Position numbers and translations under genes: made by a program
Assembly: GCA_017936885.1 (NCBI GenBank)
Contig: JAGBEO010000002.1
Location: 1-64,000, forward strand
Direction: 5' to 3'
DNA length: 64,000 nt
DNA from: Lachnospiraceae bacterium
GTDB taxonomy: Bacteria > Bacillota > Clostridia > Lachnospirales > Lachnospiraceae
The notes under the pieces: model-generated
The model's database searches: none
Told to the model about the DNA's origin: nothing
The model's input: only the letters and a program-made list of their open reading frames with translations
Shown here: positions 54,800 to 63,931 of the stretch, one piece after another
How the letters are laid out: the number at the start of each line of letters is the position of its first letter
Position numbering within the stretch: the stretch's first letter is position 1

Positions 54800-55261
54800 C
54801 TATTCTTCCAACATGCTGTCTATATACCCTCTGTCCCATAACAGAATCTGAAGCTTCTTAGCCGCTTCCACCGCAGGAGCCGTGAAATATTGATTAGTCA
54901 TCACAACTCCAACCATACGCTCATAATAATCCCTGCCTCCATAGGTACGCAAAACCGCTTCTACACCTACCGGACCATTATAACGTTTACACTGTACGGC
55001 ATACGTCACGCCATCCTTCTCCGCCAGAATATCAATCCCGAAGTCACCGCTGACGCGGGTCACCTCTACGTCCATGAATCCTCTCTTCTCCAACAGATCC
55101 GCACAGAAGAACTCGAAGTCGTGTCCTTCCATCTCATCCATGGTACCTGTCCTGCAGGTGCGGCGGATGTGGTGCAGAATGATGGCGGCAGTTACGATGA
55201 GAACAAGGATCAATATGATAATGAGTATTATCAAGTATCTATTGAAGTTAATATTTAACAT
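54800..55261 (-). CDS. Membrane-anchored Mrr-like restriction endonuclease domain protein
   Basis: A 153-residue protein with one transmembrane helix (about 9-31) and a cytosolic PD-(D/E)xK nuclease domain of the Mrr_cat type. The active site is visible as E50 (HDFEFFCADLL), D77 (GDFGIDILAE) and Q90-x-K92 (YAVQCKRY). The end (VGVVMTNQYFTAPAVEAAKKL) is conserved in the family. Such membrane-linked nuclease domains occur in many Clostridia and their target is unknown. It sits next to a TA locus, so a defence role is possible but unproven. Confidence 0.82.
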   Translation of the reverse strand: MLNINFNRYLIILIIILILVLIVTAAIILHHIRRTCRTGTMDEMEGHDFEFFCADLLEKRGFMDVEVTRVSGDFGIDILAEKDGVTYAVQCKRYNGPVGVEAVLRTYGGRDYYERMVGVVMTNQYFTAPAVEAAKKLQILLWDRGYIDSMLEE

Positions 55262-55279
55262 CGTTGAATTCCTTTACTT

Positions 55280-55426
55280 TTATACCTCACATAATGCTAA
55301 ATAATCATCTACTGCAGATGCCCCTTCATACGAAATAAGGGCACGAATCCTCATAACTTTTCCGTATAACATTTTATCCTTTTCGAAAAACTCCACAGGT
55401 CCAATATAGCCCTTATATTCCATCAT
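55280..55426 (-). pseudogene. Decayed HicB-type antitoxin
   Basis: A 48-residue frame that reads MMEYKGYIGPVEFFEKDK, then YGKVMRIRALISYEG and SAVDDYLALCEV. This is the N-terminal domain of HicB family antitoxins, but a helix is missing between YEG and the AVDDYL block and the DNA-binding C-terminus is absent. No HicA is found beside it. A good ribosome binding site (GGGAGAG) remains, so a short product may still be made. It is most likely a remnant of a former HicAB locus. It lies directly after the ParE-type pair. Confidence 0.72.
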
Positions 55427-55454
55427 ATTAGTCTCTCCCATTGTAAAATTATTT

Positions 55455-55757
55455 TCATTTATAATGTGGAAAATGGTAAATCTTCGTTTCTTTCAAAAGT
55501 CTATGCCAATTCACAATATCCTTCAGAATGCGCAGAACAAACACTTCCTGGTTTTTATCATTGATTATATAACCCCGATAGCTCATACCTGAATCAGAGA
55601 ATTTCAGTGGAAAATCTCCCATATTATCTATCTCTTTATTTAGGTTTTCATACAATTTATTTGCAGCATCCGGGTTACACAAATCTACATGTATATATTT
55701 GACTAAATCAAATATATCGTTTATCGCCTCATCCGTCACTAGAACCTTGTAGTTCAT
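55455..55757 (-). CDS. RelE/ParE-family toxin
   Basis: A 100-residue protein with the ParE/RelE fold: VTDEAINDIFDLVKYI helices, the strand GYIINDKNQEVFVLRILKDIVNW and a C-terminal extension. The pattern is that of chromosomal ParE-type proteins described as plasmid stabilisation toxins. It overlaps the upstream antitoxin-like gene by 29 bp. Whether it acts on gyrase or on mRNA at the ribosome cannot be told from sequence. Confidence 0.83.
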   Translation of the reverse strand: MNYKVLVTDEAINDIFDLVKYIHVDLCNPDAANKLYENLNKEIDNMGDFPLKFSDSGMSYRGYIINDKNQEVFVLRILKDIVNWHRLLKETKIYHFPHYK

Positions 55758-55908
55758 CCTTCATTCTTTCTTTGACGATTTGAAAGGCTTCCTCTACAGC
55801 ATGAACTCTTCCTGCTTCCACATCATCAATGCCTTTATCAAGACAATCAAACAATGTGTTTCTAACAGTTTTATTGTTGAATATCATATCTTTTACTGCT
55901 ATCTCCAT
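55729..55908 (-). CDS. Antitoxin partner of the ParE-type toxin
   Basis: A 59-residue protein from the ATG at 55908, with AAGGAG nine bases upstream; an upstream frame to 55983 lacks support. It is helical and acidic (FDCLDKGIDDVEAGRVHAVEEAF), the size and charge expected for an antitoxin that wraps a ParE-type toxin. The N-terminal part (MEIAVKDMIFNN) may form the DNA-binding unit. It precedes the toxin in the usual order. The family name is not certain. Confidence 0.72.
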   Translation of the reverse strand: MEIAVKDMIFNNKTVRNTLFDCLDKGIDDVEAGRVHAVEEAFQIVKERMKDELQGSSDG

Positions 55909-56111
55909 ATGACACATCTCCTTTCTTATCGTTTGCTTTATTATAACTAATTTGTTTTTAAAAGTATACCCTTTAGATTCCAATTTAATTTATATTCTAT
56001 TCTGCGAATTTATGACGTTTTTGTATATTCCCCCTTTTCACTTTTGCAAACATTTTAGTTGCTATATGTTTCCCTGTTGGATTCCTGAGGCGAATTACCT
56101 CTGAAATAAAA

Positions 56112-56140
56112 TAAGAATTACCCGAACCGAGTAATTCTTA
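56112..56140 (-). terminator. Terminator of the GH27 gene
   Basis: TAAGAATTAC and GTAATTCTTA form a 10-bp stem, followed on the minus strand by TTTTATTTC. Confidence 0.8.
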
Positions 56141-56164
56141 CTATATAGACTAAATAAATATGTG

Positions 56165-57487
56165 TCAAGACATGAAACGATATAAATTATAAACGGCAAC
56201 TCCATGAGCGGGAACTGCGGCAGTGATTCTGCCATCTATGGTTTCTGTCTTTGTTTTATCCCAAAGATCAGATAAAATATAATGTGCTTCTGTTTTTTCA
56301 AGATCAAGCTCTGCAAGCGATACGGAAATCTCTCTCTCCTCATCACTCAGATTAAACAATGCAACCGCCAGTTCTCCCGTTTGGCTGTCCGTATTTTTCC
56401 ATACGGCATGATATTGGTCACGCACAATCTGTACACCTCTGCGATTCTCCCGCAGTAAAGCAAGCAATTCTGCATTGGTAAGAAGCTGCAGGGTCCAAGC
56501 ATCTAACCTGGTCAGCTCGGCGCCCACCATCAACGGAGAGCGGAACATACACCACAGGGTCATCATGGTCTTCTGTTCATCCCTGGTCAACAAAGTATCT
56601 CTTTCCTCGCCGAAGCCTTTGCCTACTTTACCTACCGGCAGCATGTCGCAATCCGGGAAACATCCTTCCCTGACATGATCCTGCCAAAGTTCACAGCGCA
56701 CAAACATATCCTTAATCAATTCCCACTTATCCCAGAAATCGTCTGTAATACGCCACATATTAGCATATCTGCAATACTCCCATGCACGGTCTATATGCGC
56801 CGGTCCGGGCGATAAGCTGAGAACAATATCTCTGCCGCATTTCTCGATAGCGCGGTGCAGCATCCGCGTCTCTTCCCAGCCGGAAAAAGGTATCTGCGGA
56901 ACATCCCGGTAAAGCCAACTGTCACAGATATCATCACATTTGATGAAATCAACACCCCATTCCGCATACATGGAAATAATAGAATCATAGTATGCCTGCC
57001 CTGCCTCCGTGTGTCTGACTCCGTACATGTCAGGATTCCAGCCGCAGATCGAGGACGGATCGGCAACCATATCTGCTGTCGCCATTGTTCCCAACACCTT
57101 ACAGTGATTATGCGCCGCCTGACGGGGGATACCGCGCATGATATGAATACCGAATTTCAGTCCGAGACTGTGAATATAGTCTGCCAGCGGTTTAAATCCC
57201 TGACCACCCGCGGAGGACGGAAAACGCTTAGGTGACGGCTGGAATCTGCCATACTCATCCATCTCATCATCCCCAAAAGGAATATACTGATACTCCTGAC
57301 GTTTCGTCCCGGCATCGTTGGAATACCACTCTATATCTATTACAATATACTCCCAGCCATACTCTTTTAAGTGCTTAGCCATATATTCGGCATTGGCTCT
57401 GACCTGATCCTCCGTAACGGTAGTATCGTAATAATCATAGCTGTTCCAGCCCATAGGCGGAGTGGCTACAAATTTATTTTTTTTCAT
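56165..57487 (-). CDS. GH27 glycosidase, alpha-galactosidase or beta-L-arabinopyranosidase type
   Basis: A 440-residue enzyme without a signal peptide, thus cytosolic. The TIM barrel opens with TPPMGWNSYDYYDT, the GH27 hallmark, and shows YIVIDIEWY, DFIKCDDICDS (catalytic nucleophile Asp) and MWRITDDFWDKW (acid/base Asp). A C-terminal beta domain follows. GH27 removes alpha-linked galactose, and some members remove beta-linked arabinopyranose. The arabinose genes nearby make the latter worth considering. Start 57487 has AAGGAG 12 bases upstream; 57523 is also open. It is monocistronic, with its own terminator. Confidence 0.9.
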   Translation of the reverse strand: MKKNKFVATPPMGWNSYDYYDTTVTEDQVRANAEYMAKHLKEYGWEYIVIDIEWYSNDAGTKRQEYQYIPFGDDEMDEYGRFQPSPKRFPSSAGGQGFKPLADYIHSLGLKFGIHIMRGIPRQAAHNHCKVLGTMATADMVADPSSICGWNPDMYGVRHTEAGQAYYDSIISMYAEWGVDFIKCDDICDSWLYRDVPQIPFSGWEETRMLHRAIEKCGRDIVLSLSPGPAHIDRAWEYCRYANMWRITDDFWDKWELIKDMFVRCELWQDHVREGCFPDCDMLPVGKVGKGFGEERDTLLTRDEQKTMMTLWCMFRSPLMVGAELTRLDAWTLQLLTNAELLALLRENRRGVQIVRDQYHAVWKNTDSQTGELAVALFNLSDEEREISVSLAELDLEKTEAHYILSDLWDKTKTETIDGRITAAVPAHGVAVYNLYRFMS

Positions 57488-57974
57488 TCCGTTTTCTGTC
57501 TCCTTCTGCTTGTCTGTTGTCATCCTATTTTTCTAACTATATACTTTTCATAATCATACTGCTTTTAATACACTGTTGTTGCTTTTTATTATAGTCATAT
57601 ATTCCGTCTATAACAAGAGCGCTTATCGAATAGAATATTAACTTCACCTTTTATTCGTAAATTATAAAATTTATTTTATATTTTCTTTCTTTTTTCTTTC
57701 GAGTTTTGACACACCTCATTCACATTTGGCATTTATAGTAATAGATGTATTAAGGAAGTACCCCTCAACGAACTTAATTACATTTCAAAAGGAGTCGCCG
57801 GTGCTGATTCGGTGCCGACCGGCTTCGACTAACCATAACAGCCGCGTCCACAACGGGCGCCCTGTTGACATATATTTGAATAGACATTTCTATCCTTCTC
57901 ACACACAGGAAACGGCACCCCGCAAGGAGTGCCGTTTTCCTGTCTCTAATGTATTCATAATCTTTTATTAATTT
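57488..57974. other. Long intergenic region with structured element
   Basis: No gene can be supported; an 81-codon plus-strand frame lacks a ribosome binding site. The first 240 bases are AT-rich. From about 57780 the GC content rises and three strong hairpins follow (listed separately). Confidence 0.55.
57780..57942 (+). ncRNA. Candidate structured RNA with three hairpins
   Basis: Hairpin 1: GTCG and CCGGT pair with ACCGG and CGAC (about 57793-57829). Hairpin 2: AACAG...CTGTT enclosing GCGTCC-ACAAC-GGGCGC (about 57837-57866). Hairpin 3: AGGAAACGGCAC with GTGCCGTTTTCCT (57907-57941), terminator-like. A weak TTGGCA-16-TATTAA promoter precedes it at 57726-57753. It could instead be the terminator of spmB plus the GH27 leader on the minus strand. 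No known RNA family is recognised. Confidence 0.35.
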
Positions 57975-58505
57975 CTATACCATCATCCCTGCTAAGATAA
58001 TGCTGGCAATGATGCCCGCAAACGTAGATAACAATGCACCTTTTAGGGTATATCTGGTCTTCGTTACTTTAGCTGCCAGAAAATATACGGACATCGTATA
58101 AAATATTGTCTCCGTACAACTCATCATAATGGAGGTAGTCAGGCCGATTAAGGAATCCGGCCCGTGATTCTTAAAAATATCAAGCACCAGCCCCGTTGCT
58201 GCCGAGGAAGAAAACATTTTAATAAGCATCAAAGGCACTAATTCCGAGGAAAAGCCAAGCCTTTCCGTAATACCACTGAAAAGTCCGCCCACAAATTCCA
58301 GAAAACCAGATGCCCTAAGCACCCCTACCGCCACCATCAGCCCAATCAGGGTCGGCATAATCTGAATCACCGTATGGAACCCGTCCCTGGCGCCTTTAAT
58401 AAAATCCTCATAAACATTGCATCGATTGGCAATGCCGTATGCCACAATATAAAATATAATAACAGGAATAATAATATTGGAAATATTGGATAATACAGAG
58501 ACCAT
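57975..58505 (-). CDS. spmB: Spore maturation protein B
   Basis: A 176-residue membrane protein with the nucleoside-recognition (Gate) fold: ISNIIIPVIIFYIVAYGI, EDFIKGARDGFHTVIQIMPTLIGLMVAVGVLRASG, and LIGLTTSIMMSCTETIFYTMSVYF. The length and motifs match SpmB, needed for spore core dehydration in Bacillus. Its usual partner spmA is not adjacent; the 140 bp upstream hold no such gene. The start has GAGGG nine bases upstream. It implies that the host can form spores, or descends from one that did. Confidence 0.88.
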   Translation of the reverse strand: MVSVLSNISNIIIPVIIFYIVAYGIANRCNVYEDFIKGARDGFHTVIQIMPTLIGLMVAVGVLRASGFLEFVGGLFSGITERLGFSSELVPLMLIKMFSSSAATGLVLDIFKNHGPDSLIGLTTSIMMSCTETIFYTMSVYFLAAKVTKTRYTLKGALLSTFAGIIASIILAGMMV

Positions 58506-58646
58506 TCCGATAAACCCTCTTTTACAGGATTTTGCACAGCAATTAAAATCCCCATATAGCTTCTCTATAAAACATATGCGAAGATATATTTCTTAATACC
58601 CATTTTCCAACCATCCCTGAAACAAATTCCTTCTGCAATCAGCGAA

Positions 58647-60674
58647 TCACTGCACAAACTGCGCTGTCAATCTGCCTCTTGCCACACCCACGTGACCGCC
58701 GTCCTGCAGATATTGCTTCATACGCTTTTGCAAAGACGTTTTCTCCGGCAACTCCTTAAGCTGCACATCCTTTTGCTGTCCTTCTGCCAGACCGAAAACC
58801 CATTCCAGCACATCCATCGCATCCTGATCTGTTGATACGATCTCAAACGCATTCTGAAACTGTATAATATGTGATGTTTCCGCAAGCAATCCTCTAAGTG
58901 CGGGTGCAAGCAGCCAGGATTCACATTCCATGGATGCATCTGCCCAGTCCGGAAACCATTGTGCCAGAAACTGTTGTGCCTGGTGCACGGAAGCATCCAA
59001 AAGCGGCATCTGCAGCCGTGCATCAGAAGGAATATGCAAATCGATAATATGAGAATCCTTCCGCAGTTCATATTCCAGTTCCCCGATCCGGAACAGTCTT
59101 GCATGAATCTGCCGAACCGTCCAGAATCCGCGGTCGAACCCGTACTTACCGTATGAACTTTTATATTCTTTGACAAACCTTGAGAAACATTTCATGGTTG
59201 CGATCCAAATGTCATGTGGAACATCTTTCCAGCCGCCGTTTTCACGGTTCTGTAAGGCCGTCAACAACTGATCACAGATTTCTCCTACACCGGCTCCTGT
59301 CATATCAACCGCTGTCCCTGCATACTCCGGCAGCTCCATCCACGCATAATCCATAATCTGCAAAGCATATTCCTCCGGCATTTCAATTTCCGCCAGCAGC
59401 TTCTCCAATTCCTCCTGAAGCAAAAGCCGATGCTCCACCCGAATCGCTTCATCCGCTCCGGGTGAATGCATTGTTTGTTCCGCTGCAAGCCTGTCTGCCT
59501 CAATATCGTCAGGCAGCATATGCCACGCAGACTCCGGTGCACCCCTTAACCCGGTCACATCAATCTGCTCTTGTTTACTCCTCAGCACTTCCCGAAAGCT
59601 TTCCCATGTCGGAAACCGCTCCCGGCTATTATCCGCTGCTTTCAGAGCAACTGCCGTCATCCGCGGAAACAGCAGATAAGCTGCACGGTCCGTATTGGTA
59701 ACACGCTCTGTCCAGAGAGGACATTCGATACCCCAAAGGCCCTCCGGATGCTTCCGCGCATACTGTGGAATGTCCGGTGTTTCCCAGATATGATAGGCAT
59801 CCACCGCTGAATAAGGATAGTCGAAATAATAATGTTCAACATCCGAACAGATAACTTTACCTCCTGCTTCCATGAACTCTGCCGTCTCCCTGTCATTCCC
59901 CATCCAGTGCTGCACAATGAAATGTCCCGGAAGCATACCTCCTGCAAGAGAATCATTCCATACAATCGTCTGCTTACCTTTCCGTTTCAGATGTTCACCC
60001 ATCTTCCGTACCAACCAGCGCTGCAGTCCGTTTTCATCCACAAGTCCTTCCTCGTGGATACGGCGCTGACAATCCGGGCAGCGCCTCCAGTGCTGCTTCA
60101 ATGCCTCATCTCCGCCAATGTGGATTGCAGCGGCCGGAAACAGGTCTGCCACTTCATCCAGAATATCCTCCAGAAATTGTACCGCCTCATCCTTTCCGGC
60201 ACAAATCAGATTCGGAAAGATTCCCCCTGTGGTCATCACACGGTAAGCATATGGCTTTTCCATCACACTTCTTCCATCCTCACGAATCACCATTCTCCGG
60301 CATCCGTATTGCGGATATGCGGCAAGCATTGCACTTGCATGTCCCGGCACTTCAATTTCCGGAATAATTTCAATACCAAGCTCTTTGGCATAACCGACAA
60401 GCTCGCGTATTTCTTCCTGTGTATAGAATCCACTGTTATTTTCCGTCTCTGAAACATCACCAAAATATGAGCGTGCGCGTACGGAACCGATTTCGGTCAA
60501 TTTCGGATATTTTCTGATCTCAATTCGCCATCCCTGATCATCCGTCAGATGCCAGTGCATTTTATTCATGCCGCACAAGGAAGCCGCCTTAATAAACCGG
60601 CGTATTTCCCCGATTGGCATATAATGCCGGCTCACATCCAACATAAATCCCCGATATGTAAACATTTCACTCAT
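58647..60674 (-). CDS. GH20 beta-N-acetylhexosaminidase family enzyme (cytosolic)
   Basis: A 675-residue enzyme. The GH20 barrel starts almost at once (YRGFMLDVSRHYMPIGEIRRFI, MNKMHWHLTDDQGWRIEI), and the catalytic Asp-Glu pair is in IHIGGDEAL (D189, E190). HASAMLAAYPQYG and DAYHIWETPDIPQ follow. The last 300 residues form a helical extension of unknown role. There is no signal peptide, so it acts on imported N-acetylglucosamine- or N-acetylgalactosamine-containing oligosaccharides. The start is ATG 60674 with GAGGTGA upstream; a GTG at 60689 is an alternative. Confidence 0.9.
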   Translation of the reverse strand: MSEMFTYRGFMLDVSRHYMPIGEIRRFIKAASLCGMNKMHWHLTDDQGWRIEIRKYPKLTEIGSVRARSYFGDVSETENNSGFYTQEEIRELVGYAKELGIEIIPEIEVPGHASAMLAAYPQYGCRRMVIREDGRSVMEKPYAYRVMTTGGIFPNLICAGKDEAVQFLEDILDEVADLFPAAAIHIGGDEALKQHWRRCPDCQRRIHEEGLVDENGLQRWLVRKMGEHLKRKGKQTIVWNDSLAGGMLPGHFIVQHWMGNDRETAEFMEAGGKVICSDVEHYYFDYPYSAVDAYHIWETPDIPQYARKHPEGLWGIECPLWTERVTNTDRAAYLLFPRMTAVALKAADNSRERFPTWESFREVLRSKQEQIDVTGLRGAPESAWHMLPDDIEADRLAAEQTMHSPGADEAIRVEHRLLLQEELEKLLAEIEMPEEYALQIMDYAWMELPEYAGTAVDMTGAGVGEICDQLLTALQNRENGGWKDVPHDIWIATMKCFSRFVKEYKSSYGKYGFDRGFWTVRQIHARLFRIGELEYELRKDSHIIDLHIPSDARLQMPLLDASVHQAQQFLAQWFPDWADASMECESWLLAPALRGLLAETSHIIQFQNAFEIVSTDQDAMDVLEWVFGLAEGQQKDVQLKELPEKTSLQKRMKQYLQDGGHVGVARGRLTAQFVQ

Positions 60675-60927
60675 GATACCTATCTTCACCTCAACAATTC
60701 TGATTTTCTCACAACATTCAGCTTACTTCACATATGCTGATATCCTTTGATGTACTCTCATTATAAGTTTATATGTAAACGAAAACAACACAAAGAATTT
60801 CACGCAGGACATTTTTATATGATTGCAAAAAATGGAGAATTAATAGTATCCTCTGTATAGGTATGATATAATAAATCAACTACTGTCATCTTAACCTGAC
60901 AAATCTCATTGATGTTAAGGAAAAATT

Positions 60928-62052
60928 ATGGAAAACAAAAATCTGAAAAACTGCTCTTTAAAAGAAATACCCTTTTACAAAGTACATGGCAGAACAAAAT
61001 CCGGCAGTTATCCGCTTCCTCTCTTCTTTAACGGAAGCGCTGTAGAAGTCAATGTGTCCGGCACAGAGCTGTGGATTGATCTGACCGTAAATTATACCGC
61101 CTTTGAACCATGGATTACTTGCGAGATTAACGGAGAATTGATGAGCAGGCAAATGCTGATGCCCGGCACATACGCTATTTGTCTCTTTCGCAACATGAGC
61201 CCTGAGGCTGTCAAGAATGTCAAAGTAACCCGCGAATTACAGGCAATGTCAGAAGATGAGTCGTGCAGTCTGATTGTAAACGGCTTTCGCTCCGACGGCA
61301 TCTTTTATCCTGTTCCCGGCAAAAAATACGCCTTTGAATTCATCGGTGACAGCATCACCTCCGGCGAGGGAACGTACGGTGCCAGAGAGGATACCGACTG
61401 GATTCCTATGTATATGGGATACAGCCGAGATTATGCAAAACTTGTTGCAGAAGCTTTGGATGCGGACGCTTACCTGATTTCTCAGGGTGGCTGGGGCGTT
61501 CTGTCGGGCTGGGACAATAATCCTCATTCCAACATTCCCTCCTGCTACGAAAAAATGTGCGGCTTATGCCGCGGTTTGGAAAATGAGAAACTGGGTGCCT
61601 TTGAACCCTATGATTTTACAAGCAGAAAAATTGATGCTCTTATCGTAAACCTTGGTACAAATGACGCCTCCGCTTTTGACCAGCCCATGTGGCATGACCC
61701 TGTCACCGGGGAAATCTTTCAACAGCGCAAAAATGAAGACGGCACCTACAACCCAGACGATTTACTTCGTTTTAAGAACGCCGTCATTGACTTTCTGAAA
61801 ATGCTGCGAAGAAACAATCCCCAGGCACACATTATATGGTGCTACGGCATGTTAGGGTATTCTCTTTCTTTGGCTATCAATGATGCTGTCAATCAATATA
61901 TTACACAGACCGATGATTTCAATGTCATCTTCCTGCAACTGCCGAACACAACAGACGAAACCGTTGGCTGCCGTGCCCATCCCGGACAAAAATCTCACGC
62001 AAGAGCGGCCCAGGTATTGATTGAATATTTGCGGGACTACTTAGGTGACTAA
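60928..62052 (+). CDS. SGNH-family esterase with N-terminal jelly-roll domain (CE2-like)
   Basis: A 374-residue protein with no signal peptide. The N-terminal 125 residues are a beta-rich domain; the C-terminal part is an SGNH hydrolase with Ser142 in GDSITSGEG, LGTND near 240 and His in AHPGQKSH. The two-domain layout is that of family CE2 acetyl esterases, which remove acetyl groups from sugars. It is divergent from the GH20 gene and ends at a bidirectional terminator. It may act on acetylated oligosaccharides inside the cell; the substrate is not known. Confidence 0.83.
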   Translation: MENKNLKNCSLKEIPFYKVHGRTKSGSYPLPLFFNGSAVEVNVSGTELWIDLTVNYTAFEPWITCEINGELMSRQMLMPGTYAICLFRNMSPEAVKNVKVTRELQAMSEDESCSLIVNGFRSDGIFYPVPGKKYAFEFIGDSITSGEGTYGAREDTDWIPMYMGYSRDYAKLVAEALDADAYLISQGGWGVLSGWDNNPHSNIPSCYEKMCGLCRGLENEKLGAFEPYDFTSRKIDALIVNLGTNDASAFDQPMWHDPVTGEIFQQRKNEDGTYNPDDLLRFKNAVIDFLKMLRRNNPQAHIIWCYGMLGYSLSLAINDAVNQYITQTDDFNVIFLQLPNTTDETVGCRAHPGQKSHARAAQVLIEYLRDYLGD

Positions 62053-62055
62053 AAT

Positions 62056-62094
62056 AGAAGCTACCGTCTCCTTTTGAAGGCTGCGGTAGCTTCT
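62056..62094. terminator. Bidirectional terminator between the esterase and chemoreceptor genes
   Basis: AGAAGCTACCG and CGGTAGCTTCT form an 11-bp stem between two convergent genes, with T-rich tails on both sides. Confidence 0.8.
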
Positions 62095-62132
62095 GATAAA
62101 TACTTAACATATGTAATATCTTAAGATACTTC

Positions 62133-63821
62133 CTACTCAATTATAAATTGATTAATTTCCTCCGTCAGCTTTTCTGCCAAAGAAGCTACATGCTGGCTGG
62201 ATGTGGAAACCGTATGCATAGATTTGGTTTGTTCTTCAACAGATGCTGCCGCTTCTTCCATACACGCCGCATTCTCTTCCGAAATTGCCGACAAATTATT
62301 TACTACCTCAATCATTACATTCTTGCTTTCTTCCATCTCTTTTGTAGACTCATCAAGCTTTTTACAACGTTCTGTCATAGCCTGAATATTTTCCGCAATA
62401 AGATTGAACTTTTTCTCAGTATCGGTCACACTGTCTGCCTGCATTTTTGCGGATTCCTGCATACTGTCAATGACTGATACCGCCAATTCCATCTTTTGTA
62501 TCAGATCCCGAATAATTTCTTCTATTTTGGTAGTCAGGGTATTCGTTCCACCCGCTAAGTTACCAATTTCTGTTGCGACAACCGCAAAGCCTTTTCCCGC
62601 TTCTCCTGCTCTTGCCGCCTCTATGGAAGCATTTAATGCCAGCAGATTCGTCTGCTGTGCAATTCCGCTAATCTGCGCGCTTGCTTCTTTAATCCGGTTC
62701 GTCTGCTCGCTTGTTTCCATGATAACCTCATGTACTCTTGCAGAAGCACTATTACTCTTTTCCGTATTCCCCACAACGATTTCTAATGCATCCAAACCTT
62801 GATCCTTCAACTTGGAAACCTCATTCGTTGCTTCATTCAGAACATTCATATTCTCCTGCACTAATTCAATAAGCCCGCCTAAATCCGCCACCTGCTGCTG
62901 GCCTTCTTCTGTTTCCTGAGCCTGATTGGTCGCACCATTAGCAACCTCATTCACTGTCTGTGAAAGCTGATTACTTGTTTCTGCCACACTTTCCGAAACA
63001 TTAGACAAAGATTCCGCCTGAGCAGCTAACTCTTCGACAACCGATGTTATTTCCCCCACAAGCTTAATAATACTTGTCCTCATCGCTTCAAAATCATTGC
63101 TGATCATGCCGATTTCATCCTTGCGTCCACAACACTTCTCCATTACACCCGTTTTATCTGCGGACAAATCATAATTCGCCATGCGGGATATGTTATCACC
63201 AAGAAGCTTAATGGGCTTGACAATAAGAATATATATTAACAAAGTCAGTACAACCAAAAGCAGAATCGTACATATGACGGAAGTCACAGTTACCTTTACC
63301 AGAGAAGAACCCAAAATCGAGTTCATAGTTTCCTGATCCACCGGTATTCCGATATTCAATGCACCCACAAGCTGATTCTGCTCATCAAAGATAGGTTCCA
63401 GCACATCCAGAGTTAATTTACCGCTGACAACATCCGTATAATATCCTACATATGGAACACCGTCTCTTGCCGCCGCAATACTTCCCTCATCCTCCAGCAC
63501 AAGCCCGATTCTGTCAGGATTACTATGCGCCACTGCCGTTACGGCTCCATCCAGATTCTGAATAAAAAGCGCATAATTTAAGCTGTTCTCTCCATTAATA
63601 TCATCAATAAATTTCTGATACTCCTCGACTGTATCACAATCCCTCGCCTTCAACAATTCACCGTAGACCTGTACCAGCTTATAATCTTTACTCATCCACT
63701 GATCCAGTACTTCATTTTCAATGATATTGGAAACGATGACACTGATTGCAATAAACGTACAGAGCAGTGCTGCCAGAACAAGCAGCACAATTTTGGTAAT
63801 AAGACTTTTTCCTTTCCGCAT
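62133..63821 (-). CDS. Methyl-accepting chemotaxis protein with single-Cache sensor
   Basis: A 562-residue receptor: helix 1 ([20 protein letters not shown]), an extracellular sensor resembling sCache_3 ([38 protein letters not shown]), helix 2 ([20 protein letters not shown]), HAMP, and a signalling domain with [23 protein letters not shown] 63821 is chosen because AGGGGGG precedes it and because the promoter at 63865-63893 lies inside the longer frame. It stands alone and converges on the esterase gene. The small-Cache type usually binds organic acids, but the ligand is unknown. Confidence 0.93.
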   Translation of the reverse strand: MRKGKSLITKIVLLVLAALLCTFIAISVIVSNIIENEVLDQWMSKDYKLVQVYGELLKARDCDTVEEYQKFIDDINGENSLNYALFIQNLDGAVTAVAHSNPDRIGLVLEDEGSIAAARDGVPYVGYYTDVVSGKLTLDVLEPIFDEQNQLVGALNIGIPVDQETMNSILGSSLVKVTVTSVICTILLLVVLTLLIYILIVKPIKLLGDNISRMANYDLSADKTGVMEKCCGRKDEIGMISNDFEAMRTSIIKLVGEITSVVEELAAQAESLSNVSESVAETSNQLSQTVNEVANGATNQAQETEEGQQQVADLGGLIELVQENMNVLNEATNEVSKLKDQGLDALEIVVGNTEKSNSASARVHEVIMETSEQTNRIKEASAQISGIAQQTNLLALNASIEAARAGEAGKGFAVVATEIGNLAGGTNTLTTKIEEIIRDLIQKMELAVSVIDSMQESAKMQADSVTDTEKKFNLIAENIQAMTERCKKLDESTKEMEESKNVMIEVVNNLSAISEENAACMEEAAASVEEQTKSMHTVSTSSQHVASLAEKLTEEINQFIIE

Positions 63822-63864
63822 GAAAATCCCCCCTGCCTTTGCATTTTGTATTACCCTGCTTATT

Positions 63865-63893
63865 ATTTTATCAACAATACAATATAATTGCAA
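63865..63893 (-). promoter_or_regulatory. Promoter of the single-Cache chemoreceptor
   Basis: TTGCAA (63888-63893), a 17-base spacer and TAAAAT (63865-63870) on the minus strand. This fixes the start downstream, at 63821. Confidence 0.7.
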
Positions 63894-63931
63894 TATCGTA
63901 GAAATAATTTAATGTGATAAAGTGAAAAAGT

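Noticed and set aside
57726-57971. An 81-codon plus-strand frame between GH27 and spmB
   Set aside because: No ribosome binding site, odd composition, and it runs through three strong hairpins. Kept only as possible structured RNA.
58367-58646. A remnant of spmA upstream of spmB
   Set aside because: The 62-codon minus-strand frame and other short frames there show no SpmA-like pattern.
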